A stretch of DNA of 64,000 nucleotides from NCBI RefSeq assembly GCF_021018805.1, contig NC_086249.1, positions 77,712,472 to 77,776,471 of the forward strand, in the 5' to 3' direction. A program made the translations under genes and the position numbers. This document shows positions 27,284-39,139 of this stretch, one piece after another (position 1 is the first letter of the stretch; each line of letters opens with the position of its first letter). Under the pieces are notes generated by a model that saw only the letters and a program-made list of their open reading frames with translations, did not search any database and was not told where the DNA came from. This DNA comes from Prinia subflava (Eukaryota > Chordata > Aves > Passeriformes > Cisticolidae).

Positions 27284-27492
27284 GTGCTTGTCTACATGGG
27301 GAAGTTAGTGCGCAGTAAGCTAGGGTGTGAATTTACAGCACGCTAGCTGCTCTGCACTAACTCCCCCTGTGGATGCTGAGTGTGCACTAAGAGCGCCTGT
27401 TGGGCAGGTTTAATTTAGTCTGCTGAAAGAAAGTGTGCTGAAAATTCACACTGCCACTTCCTTTGCCCTGACTTTCCCATGTAGACAAGCCC
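27284..27492. mobile_element. PIF/Harbinger-like MITE with TIRs and TTA target duplication
   Basis: This is a 209-bp non-autonomous DNA transposon. The left end (27,284-27,305) and the reverse complement of the right end (27,471-27,492) agree at 20 of 22 positions around the core GCTTGTCTACATGGG. The element is flanked on both sides by TTA (27,281-27,283 and 27,493-27,495), the 3-bp duplication typical of PIF/Harbinger elements. A second inverted repeat lies inside: 27,325-27,341 pairs with 27,435-27,451 with one mismatch in 17. It encodes no transposase. Elements with very similar ends occur in sauropsid genomes (crocodilian, turtle and bird Harbinger-type MITEs), but the family name is not assigned here. 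The ends, duplication and internal symmetry are seen directly; the superfamily is inferred. Confidence 0.88.
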
Positions 27493-27495
27493 TTA
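27493..27495. repeat. Right target-site duplication (TTA) of the MITE
   Basis: TTA immediately follows the right terminal inverted repeat, matching the left copy at 27,281-27,283. Confidence 0.75.
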
Positions 27496-30229
27496 GTAAG
27501 GCTAGAGTAAAAAGTCCTTGTTCAGAGATCTAGCTTAAATTATTTCTACTTTGTTATTTCTTCATTGTTCTTTACTCTCTCCTCTCTCCCAACTCTCCCT
27601 CTGTTTTTTCTCCCTTGTCTCTCCTCTTCATTTTCTCTCCTCCTCTTCTCTCTTCAGTGCAGATTAAATGTAATCGGAGCTTTGTCATCCTGCAGAAGAC
27701 TCTGTACACAAATTTGGAGGCAGTGAGGGAATGACTTCAGAGGGAGGCCTGAAGGTGTATCACGTGCAAATATAAAATGCTGTTTTACCAGATGCAGAGG
27801 GGGGCATGTCCTCCAAAGGACAAGGTGTGCTTTACTTAGCTTAAACAGTATAACCAAAAGCTAGAAGGGCATAGTCATTTGGAGGAAAGTACTTCCTCTT
27901 GCTTAGAAGATGAGAAGCTATTTATACATGTAACTGTATGTTTTGTAGACACAGCATGAGGCTTGTTTAATTTTCAACAATCAGGGGCCCCGTAAAAAGC
28001 CCCTCTTCTAACAAGTACAGACAGTAATTCTCTTACTGATTCCTGAGGTATCAGGGCATGTTAGTGTTGTAGAAATTATAGAAACAAATTAATTTTTTAA
28101 TAGGTTATACTCACAGATGGTTATTACTCTCAGCACATTTCACTGCCTATTATCTCTGTTTATTTCCTCTTGGGAGGTAGGAAATGTGAGAAGAAAAATT
28201 GTATGTTCTGGTACAAAATGCAGAGCCGTCGGTCCTTTTCATTTTTGAGATGGTTTAGCATATGAAATTTTGGCTGTCTCATACTGATATTTTCTATCTA
28301 GATTTATGAGAAATAAGTTGTCTTGGTGATTTAAATAATGAAGGAAAATATGCTTTTCTTCTTCTTAATTGGGAGGGTGAGAAGGTGTGGTTACATACAT
28401 GTGTGAAAACAAGCTCTTCTACAGCTCATCTCCCTGTGCTAAAATAAGCCCAGTCAAATGGGTGAAATAGGTCAGGTACAGTGTTGCACCATACTGGCTT
28501 TGCACCTATCCTAGTTAGTGGTGGAGTTTCCCAGAGAGCTTTTCCAACCTGCCTGCCCCAGCCCTGATGAGGAGGGAGATACAGGCTCTTTCTCCTCCCT
28601 CTCTCCAGTATGCATGTGCTTATGCACTGTTTGTGTGTGTGTGGTTATTCTGGGTAAAGTCCATCTCATCCAGTGTTTCCAAATGCAAAGGAGGGTGAGT
28701 GATTTGGGATAAAAGAGAAGTTCTAGGGCTGTCTTTGATACAGTGGTCTTGTTTTAAGGATTTACACTCACTGAAATATGGAAAACAGGCTGTGTTCAAA
28801 GCTTCCTTTGGTTTTATAGATCCTCCCCGTCTATGCCATCATAATGGCCCACTCTTGTAATGACTTAGAGGTACTTAGTGGCACAGGTCTTGGCAGCATT
28901 TTTATCATCCTATTCTTTTCAACAGAATGTGTATTTTTGTTACGTAGTTTGTCTTTAAAGTACAGAGATTATGGTGGTGGCTTCTCCTTGGTGTCCTGAC
29001 TCATGTGGCAGTGAGTTAGTCAAGTGGATTTGGGCCTCCTGTAGAAGTCATGAGCAGTAAACATGGATATGCCACTGTGTTGGGATGTTTTGACTTAATT
29101 CTTCCTTATCGCTGTTTCTTGTCTGCAGCAGTATATCAGCTGGTACTTTGTCAGCCTGTAAACATATATTTATTTTATAGAGTTTATAAAACACAGCAAT
29201 AAGTTCCTGTGGTGTTTGAGAAGAGTAAATAAACTCCGAATGTATATCTGCAAAGGAGCAGGAGTTGTTCCTTGTATTATAATTTTAATATATTGTTGAT
29301 GGATGTCTTTTATATAAACAAGCCTGAAAAAAAAAAAAGTGATGTGGTAGGTGCTTTTGCTGCAATTTCCTTTCTAAATTAAACTGATCTGTGCCCTTTT
29401 TTTCTTGCCTGGTGTAACTTCACAGAAATTACTTGGAGCAATTTTTTTTTCTTTTTTTTTTTGTCTGTCCGGTCATTTCCTTTTTTTTTTCTGGCGTCCA
29501 TGGTGGGAATATGTCTCTGTTCAGCCACTCCTCCCCTCCTTTCCATTTTTGAGAGACCCTTCTATAAGTGCTCCCAGTGCCAGCTTCCCTGGGCCGCTGC
29601 TCTGGGCCGTGCCAAGCAGCGAACAAAGCTGAACTTCAGCAGCCTCTTGGCTTTCCAGGCGCCTGCCTGCTTCTGAATAGCGGCTGGGGAGACTGATGAG
29701 GCTCTGTTCGCCTCCTGCTTTGCTGTGCTTAGGCAAGGCAAGGCTGGCTGCTGGGACTGTGCCCTTGCAGGCTTATGAAGACATTACTCACCTTCTCTTT
29801 GCCCAAGTTTGGGTTTGAGTGACTCTCTTCATAGCTAGCAGGGCACAGAGGTGGGATTGTGCCATGCCTGAAAGCTTGGGCTCTGCTGAGGTTAGGGAGC
29901 TTGCACTGGAGTTGTTCTTTTCTGTGGGTCAGAATAGGCATTCATGGCATTACTTTTGCCATTTGAGCATCAAACTCCTGAACGCAATTAAGCAGGGCAA
30001 GAAGGAGAAGGGAAAAGGGACTCTCTGCTTCCCCAGTTTTCCTCCCTGGAGCTGGGCGGTGCAGGGGACACCGTGCTGCAGCGGGAACCATGGCAAACCT
30101 CATTCTGTGTGGGGCAGCTAGCTCTGCACAGCGGCTGGCAGCCTGGGAGGGACTTGAAGGTGACAGAGATAAGGCTTGGATCCTAGTAACCTGACTAATA
30201 AAAGACTTATTCCAGCCTTAATAAGCTCC

Positions 30230-30262
30230 TTGGACAGATGGATTCTGTTGGACAGATGGATT
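30230..30262 (+). repeat. Two-copy direct repeat with 18-bp period
   Basis: TTGGACAGATGGATT occurs at 30,230-30,244 and again at 30,248-30,262, separated by CTG. This is a small tandem duplication. Confidence 0.85.
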
Positions 30263-30469
30263 TAATCTGGGAAAATGATTACACGGCTTTTGTACTCATT
30301 AGTATTTTTGGTCTTGGTATTTATGTGTTAATATTCTTGTGGTAGGTTGGTGAAAATATGTCTCTGTAAACCTGCACTGCTTCTGCTCATAGCAGTGGGG
30401 CAAGATGGCTTTGTGCTTCCCTTCCCAGCCAGTGGTGTGCATGTGTGCCTCTCTATATTTAATAGCCAC

Positions 30470-30550
30470 ATGTCTACACGTGTACATACAGGTATGTAGA
30501 TGTGTATAAAGACATACATCCACATGTCTGTAACATACATGTAGACTATG
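30470..30550 (+). repeat. ACATG/TGTGTA-rich low-complexity stretch
   Basis: A degenerate alternation of ACAT, GTGT and CATG words with many short self-complementary pieces (CACATGTCTACACGTGTACA). It probably derives from an old CA/TG or TATG microsatellite. Confidence 0.6.
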
Positions 30551-30830
30551 TGTTCCCATGATTCTTGCATGACTGAGCTGCAAATTTCAATTTTCATAGG
30601 GCTGTGCAGCCTTGTGTTCCCTGAAGGTGCAGCTCTAAGTGATTTTCTAAGCTGAAATATTCTCTCCCCAGCTTGTGCGCTGCCACATTTTTGAAGGAGA
30701 CTTGGCAGCTCTTCAAGATAATGAGATCAAAGTTGAGACTTTGGGTTGTCCTCATGTCCCCAGTAACATATTAGCTAGCAGGGTAGACCAGAGTAACTTG
30801 ACAGATTCACAGTCTTCATATAGCATATAT

Positions 30831-30871
30831 ACCTGAGTATGTGCCCCAGTGGAGTGGGCACATACTCAGGT
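30831..30871. repeat. Perfect inverted repeat, 16-bp stem and 9-nt loop
   Basis: ACCTGAGTATGTGCCC at 30,831-30,846 is followed by the loop CAGTGGAGT and then its exact complement at 30,856-30,871. The pairing stops abruptly at both outer ends. The stem is short for a microRNA precursor (usually 20-30 bp with mismatches) and has no flanking lower stem. A small templated inverted duplication or a cruciform-prone site are the leading explanations. Confidence 0.95.
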
Positions 30872-33800
30872 GATGGTTTGGGAATAATTCATGTCAGAGC
30901 AAAGGACACTAATAAGCACCAGCTCTCCCCAAGGTTCATTCAAAGCAAGAAGCCATAGAAACAGAGTGAGAAAGAACATGCCAAACATTTTGTGATTGGA
31001 CTTTATATTTTCATTGCCTTAAGTGAGAGGTACTTAATTTTAAGCACTTAATTTTCCCATTATGGATGGGTGTCATTTGCAGCTTTGGACTGGCTGGGGA
31101 TTTTTGAAATAGCTGGAGCGTGATGAAGTTTAAATGGAGTCAGAAACCGAAACTTACAGTGGAAACTTTCTTAATATTTAATTTACTGCCTCCAGAGCTA
31201 GTGGAAAAGGGCTGGGGGCAGAGAGAAAGGGAAGAATGATATTCATGAATTGTTCCATGAGTGTGAGTGGGTGTTTTAACGTAACAAAAAAAACAAAGTT
31301 AATTTCATAAGATTTATCAACTTACTTTGCTATAAACTGCAATGGTGTTTTGCCAAATATTTTTCTTCCTTGACACTTCATTTTCCTATAGGTGCTTTAC
31401 CAGTGCTACCTGTTGCGGAGGATTAGCTTGGTAGTTTTGCAGGCTTTGGAGGAATGGCCATTTGCAGTGGGGGGTGGCGAGTTTTGTGACCTGCCCTGGA
31501 AGTCTGGGCTACTTTGCTGGCACTGTGAGGGTGCAGGGTCAGGTGACTCCCACCCTGTCACCTCCCTGATGCTGGGTTACCCTGCAGGATAGGCAGCCTC
31601 CCGTTCCTGCCAGAAGGAATCCTCTTTGTCATACCTTTTACTCTGTAGGTGCTTGCACTTTGGGTTTTCAGAGGGAGTGTACTAAGGTGAAAGTACTAGT
31701 GTTTAAAATGTTTCAGTTTTCTTAGATGCACTGTGTGCCTTATCTTCTCCCTGGAATCCCCAGGTAGGGGTGTCACAGGTTCCTCATTAAGCCCTTTCCT
31801 GGTGCTCCCTGTTAGCCAGAAGGTGCACAGACAGGGCCCTGGTAGTGCCAGGTGTGTGACCCAGCAGAACCAGGTGCTCTGGAACTGAGGCACACAGTGC
31901 AGGTGGTGCTGTTGTTGTCAGGCTTCTCTGCCCCTCAAATTGCCATACTAATGTGTATTAGTATTGAAATATTTGGGTGGAAAGTGTTCTTATTTATGTT
32001 CTGATTTATTTTTTTAGTGTGTGTATGTCTCTGACTCACTCAGTCCTTATATGTCTAGACTTCCTGGATTCCAGAAAGAAAGAACCTGAGTAAAAGACTC
32101 CAAAAATGATGTGCTTGTGTTTCAGGGAGCTCAGTGCTGTTATGGTGGAGTGCTCAAGACCTGGTTGCTGTGAAAGGTGGCTGAGGTTGTCATGCAAAGA
32201 GCAATTAAAGAGTTCTTCAGGGAACGGATGATCCCAGCTGTGTAATTAAAAATAGTGGTCTGCTGTCATTGTTTGGGTTTGCAGGTAGAAGCTGAGCCAA
32301 GAGGGGCAGCAGGCAGCTGCCCCTCCCACAGCCTGGCTGCAGGTAGCAAAGGCCTGTCTGCTCAGTCATTCTTCCCCCTGGTACCTGCTTGCTCCCTGCT
32401 TTTCAAGCACACCCACGGGAAGCCCCACCACAGTGAAGGCAGTGCATGCTCTGGGGTGCTTGTTACTGTGCAGCCTGCTTCAAAGCACCAGGCATCCCTG
32501 TACACAAAAAAACCACTCACTGTGTTCAACTAGGTGCTTCATAGGTTTCTCTGAAAAAAGTGCTAACACAAGTCTTTAGTTACAAACAAAAAACCAGCAG
32601 AACAACTGCTCTGAAGCAGCATTATTTATGCTGGTTGGCAGTGAATTGATTTCCTCCCAAGTTACAGAATTTACTGTTCTTTTTTGTCTTGTTTTCCAGT
32701 TAGTTGTTCTGTACTATATATTGTATTAATAAAGCACCTCCTAGATGAATCCCTTTATTTGAGGGAATACCCCCTCAGCTTCTCTCCTTTATCTTTCTTA
32801 ATGATGGCTTCGCTCTGCTTTCTGACTGGTGCCATGAGTCATGTGTGTGTCAATAGATCTCTGTCAAGGTCTGCTTGCTAACAGAATTCAGAAGGGGAGC
32901 AAATGATGAGATGTCTTTTAGATGAAGAACAACTGTAGTCATATTACAGGTTGAAAAACAAAGAAACCCCAAACCTGCTAGCATGAGGTAATTTGTCTGT
33001 GAGGAAAGGTGATTGAAAAGACAGTAGAAAAGCAAGCTTGGCATAACTGTGACCCTCCAATTCTTTCAAGTCCTGTCCAGCTGTGTTAAGGAGCGCAGAT
33101 GGCATTGGATTTTTGACCAACCTTTTCTCTGCTTGCTTGTTATGGTTCTTCAAGGATATTTGCATACTTTGCCTGCAGCAAACCAGAATTTGCTTTTATG
33201 GTGAGATTGGAGTGACTCAAGAGAATTTCTGCTGCAGTTTTATTTCAATTCAAAACACGCTTTGATTAATCATGTGAAGAGGGGTCATGTGGTCAGTATC
33301 CTCTGTTTTGCTAGGAGAATTATTATGCTTCCCATATTCAGCTTGCAAAGAGTAGTTGCTGGTGTGTTCAGTAGTCAGCTGTGATGGATGATTCGGGGTT
33401 CTAGGATAAAGACCTTTGGACTCCTGACTAAATTCTTGCACTCAACTTTTTGGCAAAGCAACTAACTGAGCTAGCATTTGTGATTGCCTTTCCCATTCAC
33501 TTACAGTACACAAGCAAACTAAACTATGGGGGGATGGCCAGGCACCTCCTTGAGTGCTAGCAAGTGAGCCATGGGGTGGGTGGTGTGCTGCTGGGAGTGC
33601 GTCCTCGGTGGCAGCCAGAAAGAGGGGAAGGAGTGCCTGGCCCAGAGCTTTAGTATCCCACAGCCGTGGACAGAGGTGCTGGAGCTCTGATGCCACTCTA
33701 GAGCAGACAAAAACCATGTAGGTGGGGTTCAGTGGGTGAGTTTGGCTGCAGAGGCAGGGATCGGTGGCAGACACCTGGAATGAGGAGGACCTTCAGCAAT

Positions 33801-35743
33801 CACTGTCTCACCAGCCAGAGCTCTTCTGCCTTGGGTCTGTGAGTTGTTTTGGTAAGATTGATGGCAATGAGAAGTTATCCTCCACCCCATAAAAATATAC
33901 AAAACCCAAGTTGGTATTTCTTTGCTCAGAAGTTGGGAATCAGTAGATGCACGGTTATTCTTGCCACTCTTTTTGCAGCATTTCTCTGTGTAGCCTAAAA
34001 CATGGGCAAGTGGAGTGTGGTGGCACTTTATTGTAATATCAGTTTGTAGGAAAACTGAATGGGAGCTTGTGTGGATAAAAGAATTGTCCCAGCTGGTCCA
34101 AAATTTGTGTCCAAGAATTGAGTAACTTCAGCCGAAAGAAAAAGGTTTCTGCTGTAGGCTTAGGTAGAGAATGGTGGGGGCTGTTCATTTTTCAGTGATT
34201 AAAACTATTGTTTTTTGACAGCGTAGCTGTCACACTTTTTTTTCCTTTAATGTTTTAGAAATAATGATTCCTTAGCCTCACCTTCCTCTGAAGGGTAGAT
34301 ATGTATTTGCTGTTCAGCTCTTTCCTGGACCATGCTGGCCAAATCCCAAATAATCCCCACATTTAGTGAGATGAGAATTCCAGCTCTGGGGTTGAGCAGA
34401 GTATTACAGGTCATTTGTCCATGTATATTGGATGGAGTGGGAAATTGCTCTTTTGGAGATGCCTGTTTTTAACATTGGTAGTCTTTGTCCCTGAACTCTG
34501 TTCACAGTTCTTGTGATGGCTGTATGTTATCGCTTTCCTTGGAGATTATTTATTGTGCTTTAAGATATGAGGTTGAGGCTGTCAGTATTATTTGGGTTGC
34601 CTTTGTAGCCTAAAAGTAAATATTTTTATCGTAGCCTGTGTTGTTGGGAATTGCATGCACGTTAACCACTTCTTGGAAACACCTTACTGTGGAAAGCACT
34701 ACTGAGAAAATGCTATAATCTTTGTTAAAAGTGGTAATTTTGGTCTCTTATTCCTTCTCACTTAGATTTCTCCTCCTGGTGCTTGTTTACCTTGATTGCT
34801 TGGGAACCTGCCTTTTTCTGGTGTATGTAGGAGGCTGCTGTATGAGAAGTTATCTTTAGTTTTGGATGGATGTTCTAGGGGCTTGATACTGAGGAAAATA
34901 CAGATGTGCTCTCAGATTTACATTCACAAAGAATTCCATTGATTAGGGGCTTAAAGGGGGAAAATTATTTAAATTTATTCATTACATTTTTGTAAACCTG
35001 GATTTGAAGACTTTTCTGTTTTAATTAGAATCATGGGATAAGCCTGGACCCAGTTTATTCTCTGTACTGAAGAACTAGAAACAGTTGGGTTTGGATTAAT
35101 TAGAGCTAACAGTAATAATTTGTTTTACCCATAGCTCTCAAACTTTGTCTTGAAGATTAGATTTGTCACTGTGATTGAAGGTGACATGAAGACTGAGTCA
35201 TATACGCAGCCCCTTCCAACACTTGCATATAATAAGTTTTAAATAATTTTAAATTTGGAATAAAATCCCATCTCATGATGATCTTTATTTTTATACTAAG
35301 AGCATGCTTTGTGTTTTTATAGTAAGGTTGCATTTTGAGTGATTGTCTGCATGGCATTTTAAGGTCGTTTTTAATGGGGAATTTTTTTCTATAGAAGCTT
35401 TACTTTGTGTTTTTATAAAAAAATATACTATTTTTTACTTGGAGACATTAAGGAATATTAAACTGAGAGATAATTTACTTTAGCTTTTTTATGGAGTGTT
35501 CTTGTGCCCTATAGTGGTTTTGAACAATGTTACCTTTGGGTACATGATGAAGGTGATGACAAGTTGATGAAGTATGACAACAAAGTGAGGCTTCATTTTA
35601 GTATACTTTGTACTTGGGAAGTTCACTAAGTTCTTTTACAGTCTGATTTAAATGCATCTGTTAGTTGCTTAACCTATGATTGAAGTGGAAGGACAAACTT
35701 CTGAGCAGGAAGAACGTGTCATGTGTTTAAAAAAAGACTGCAT

Positions 35744-35834
35744 GTGGCACTTGGTGCCGTGGTCTAGTTGAGGTGTTAGGGGTGGGTTGGACTCGACGAT
35801 CTTGCAGGTCTTTTCCAACCTAGTGATTCTGTGT
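35744..35834 (+). mobile_element. CR1-type LINE 3' tail fragment
   Basis: This is a roughly 90-bp fragment in plus orientation, with the typical avian wording GGCACTTGGTGCCGTGGTCT, then GGTTGGACTCGACGATCTTG, then GGTCTTTTCCAACC, ending in GTGATTCTGTG. Such 5'-truncated tails are the commonest CR1 remnants in birds. It keeps two CpGs (in CTCGACGATC), which suggests a relatively young insertion compared with the tail near 18.6 kb. No clear target duplication is visible, as expected for CR1. An LTR carrying a similar 3' end is a less likely alternative. Confidence 0.8.
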
Positions 35835-38399
35835 AATCATGAAAAGTGAATAACAGCTTGTGATTATGGAATTGAAACTACTGGTGAGAATTTTTATAGT
35901 GGCATGTAGTTTATATAACCAACCAAATTAAAATTTAACCATATGTGAATATCTTTCCTCTTATGGAATAAGTTTATTTAAAAAAAAAAAAAAGAGAGAG
36001 AAAACAAACCCCAAAGGAATTCAGCAATTACAGGGAGTGCGTTGCATTTGATCTCTTACCAGTCTTTCACTAATGGTATTTTAAAGTATGAATTTAATCT
36101 TAATGCATACATAATTCTCTCTTATTTCCACTTGTTTGATTTGGACTGTGAGAATAGAGCAACAGCTAATATCTGTGTTTATCAATATCTGCTTCCACAT
36201 CACCACCTCCTCAGGAGAGAGCTTTTGCTTTCAGAGCAATGTTTCAAATGCTCTTTTCTAAGCTCAGAGTTGAGCTGTCCTCCCAGAAGCTGTCAGGCTG
36301 GCTGGTCCTGAGGGGTATGGAGGACTGTTTTAATTTACCTGCTGCTTCTTCATAAGGAAGAAGATGTCTGAAAAGAGGAAGGGAGTAGGCGTAAAAAACC
36401 TTGCTTTTTCCATAGAGCTGTGCAACTCCACTTAGCCAACTTGATATTAAATCCTGATAAAGAGAAAACAGGAACTTTCTCCTTTGCTTGGTTGCTTTAT
36501 GTCAGCATTACACCTTCTCAACTGCACTTAGGGCTGAGTCCTGCTTTTTAAGATGCCGGTGAGCTGCCACTGTTGATATAAAAGCATGTTTCCGAGAACT
36601 TAAGCTTTTTCTACACAAAAAAATCTAAGTATACTTGTGAAGGCCTAAGAGCTTCCATGTGGGATCAGGCTGCAGATCTGTGCTGCCTAAGCTGCTGTCT
36701 TTTGTACTTATCGGTGATTGAGAAAAGGATTAAAAATACATATACAGACAAAAAGAGGAACTTCCCGTATTACCAACCCTTGGCAGCTGATGCAAGGGGT
36801 TTGCTGTGGATGCTTGGTTTTTTAAACTTTTTAGGTTTTTTTTGTTTTTAACTGAGGTTGCATCCAGTTCATCCATACTTAATAATCCTTATGATATAAA
36901 CCATGTTTCCACATTTGGCTTCAGTGGCATCCAGTGGGAAGGAGTCTGGCTGTGTGAAAAAGTACTGGTTGAACTTGCTACTCAATAAACAGTGGTAGGA
37001 GCACCATGGTGTGATTCTTCAGGGCGGAGGAGCACTCAAGAGCCATCTGCAGCTGGCACAGTCTCATCTTTCCTGCCATTCTTCTCCCTTCATTTCAAGA
37101 TAGGAAAGTTACACCTACACCTCAGCAGCTTGATGACCTGTGGGTTGTGTTTTATGGATTCGCAGCCGACTTCCATCTGCTGGACATAATTAATGATCTG
37201 TGTGTGTCCATCTATTAAAATATCAGGCTAGTGTAAACAGTCATTTTTCCTCTGGAAGCACGGCTGCTCAAAAGCATGTTATCACCAAACTGGTATTTGT
37301 TTTAATCTACAAGTTGGAAAAATACGTTTTTCTGATTTATTAGGCTGTCATGAGGGCTCCCTAAGTCAGGCCTGAATCTTGCTGTCTTCTGCAGTCCCAA
37401 CTGGGACTCCCTTCCAATGCTGCTGTGAATCCTATTTTTGCTGAAACACTTTCATATGTTCTGCTGTTAGAAGAATACTTGAGATGAAAATTAGTTTGTT
37501 AACAGTAAATTTAGGTCTTAAGCCTAAGGTTATTTTTAGCTGTGAAAGAGCTCTTATCCCTGAATTTCTGCATTTCCCTTCACGCTTCTCAACAAAGTAC
37601 AGGATGAGTTTTATGAAGAATCTAAGCAAGTTTTAGGTGTTGCTTGCCACATGGTAAGCATTAGTTGAGTATAGTTTCTCAATTGTAGCGTTATCTAATG
37701 TAGTTTTCTAATTTGGCTCTCCAGCCTTATTCTAAGTGCATGGATTTCCTTGTTGGTCTCCTTTCCAATTTTTGTGTATGGAACTTGGTGCTTCAAACTG
37801 TTTCTACGCTTTGTGGAAGGAGGGAAGAAGAAAGCAAAAATAGGCAGATATAAATGTTTCATGGTATATTCTCATGAACTTAGGTGTTCACCAGATCAGT
37901 AGGGAGCAGAGTTTTTTTGAGAATTGGTGTCTACTAAGAAGTAGCAAATTTGAATAGCCCAGGAAGACAGGAACAAAAGGATGTGACTCATGCCGCATAT
38001 GTCTTTCAGGGAGACCAGTGAAACTGTGAAGAAAGACTGTGAATTTTTGTGTGTGTTGTTTTTGGCATCTGGTTGGTGTGCAAAAGGCTTCAATTTTTAT
38101 TAGAAAGAATGCTTTTGGCTATTTGCTTCTATCTTCTGAATATTTTCAGCAGCTTCAGAAACCAACATTGTGCAGAAAAAAGGTTCGGGTTATTACTTTT
38201 TTGCTCTTTGTTAGTTAAGAGTGAGAATTATGATTTACTCAAATATTTCCCGAATATAGTAATCTGCAGTGAAATATGGCATGCACTGAAGGTTTCCCAA
38301 GATATGGAATACATTTTTCGTATTTTTCAGAGAGTGCGTAATCTTACTTTTTTTCCAGGATGGATTTGATTTAAAAAAGGGGTTTTTTTTTTCCACACC

Positions 38400-38600
38400 A
38401 GCAGTTGGTGACATAGTTTGCCGAGCATGCAGTATATAAACAGATGAAAGCTATTTTTGATGTGTCATTGTCTCAGCAAGATGGGAATTGGCAGCACCGA
38501 TGAAATGACAAGTACTTGGCGCTGTCGACTTTACCACATGGCTGTCAGTCTAGCGATTAAAAAGAACTGGCAGGCGAGGATTGCTGTGGTTTTAAGCAGA
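38400..38600. other. Candidate conserved non-coding block
   Basis: The block is a complex unique sequence with no homopolymers or microsatellites and several retained CpGs (GCCGAGCATGC, CACCGATGAAATGAC, GGCGCTGTCGAC). It is full of short words typical of developmental enhancers (ATGAAA, TGTCA, AATTGG, GATTAAAA). Its texture differs from the T-rich, low-CpG sequence around it. There is no open frame of interest across it. Conservation cannot be measured from one genome, so this is a guess from texture only. Confidence 0.25.
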
Positions 38601-38775
38601 GGAGCTGATTTTCTGCTGTAGAGCCTGATTCTGCACATTTTGACTCATTTTGAGGTGCCGAAATCAGGTGACTTGGCGCAAGTGAGGTAGGGGTTGCTGG
38701 AACATCCTGTGGGATTGCGTGCTCAGGAGCAGGCCTTGTGCTCTGCACGCCCCTGTTGTGGCACAGGGCTTGCTG

Positions 38776-38883
38776 ACGGACAGACACACGGACAGACACA
38801 CGGACAGACACACGGACAGACACACGGACAGACACACGGACAGACACACGGACAGACACACAGACAGACACACGGACAGACAC
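38776..38883. repeat. 12-bp minisatellite, nine copies of ACGGACAGACAC
   Basis: Nine head-to-tail copies of ACGGACAGACAC start at 38,776 and repeat every 12 bp. The eighth copy (38,860) reads ACAGACAGACAC, a CG-to-CA change consistent with cytosine deamination; the others are identical. Because the period is a multiple of three and no frame holds a stop, the array creates repetitive pseudo-frames on both strands (TDRH and VSVR/CLSV types). These are not evidence of protein coding. The perfection and the CpG in almost every unit point to recent expansion. Flanking CACG and CACACA continue the low-complexity tract for about 10 bp. Confidence 0.97.
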
Positions 38884-39139
38884 GCACACATGCGCACTCA
38901 GGTCGCTGCCTTCTGAGCCAGAAGGATTCGAGCCGTGAACTGATCCTTGGGCACAAATCCTCTGGGTCTGTGTCAGGTCTGACTTCTGGGCTGAAGTTGC
39001 ATTTGCTTTTTACAGCATTGCTTCTAGTTTGCCTTAGAAATAAGGAGGATGAGTTGTTTTATACTGCTTCCTCTGAAATGGGGGTCTAAAATAACTGTCC
39101 TCTTCGAGGTACTTTGCAAGAGTGATTTCATCCTTTAAA

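Larger units (their letters stand above)
27496..35743. other. Unassigned non-coding DNA
   Basis: Unique sequence with small repeats and the perfect hairpin at 30,831-30,871. A pyrimidine-rich stretch (27,540-27,660, TCTCTCC-type) follows the MITE. Two of the few long A runs lie in or near this region (29,327-29,338 and 35,980-35,993). No coding exon recognised. Confidence 0.7.

Noticed and set aside
30831..30871. MicroRNA precursor
   Set aside because: The stem is only 16 bp, perfectly paired, and has no lower stem in the flanks, so it does not fit Drosha/Dicer substrates.
38776..38883. Possible CRISPR-like array
   Set aside because: Units are contiguous 12-mers without spacers and the context is a vertebrate genome; it is a minisatellite.
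38557..39089. Repetitive open frames (VSVR, CLSV, TDRHTDGQ types) of 65-131 codons on both strands
   Set aside because: They are created by the 12-bp minisatellite, whose period is a multiple of three and which contains no stop in any frame. Overlap on both strands excludes most by definition, and nothing outside the array looks coding.
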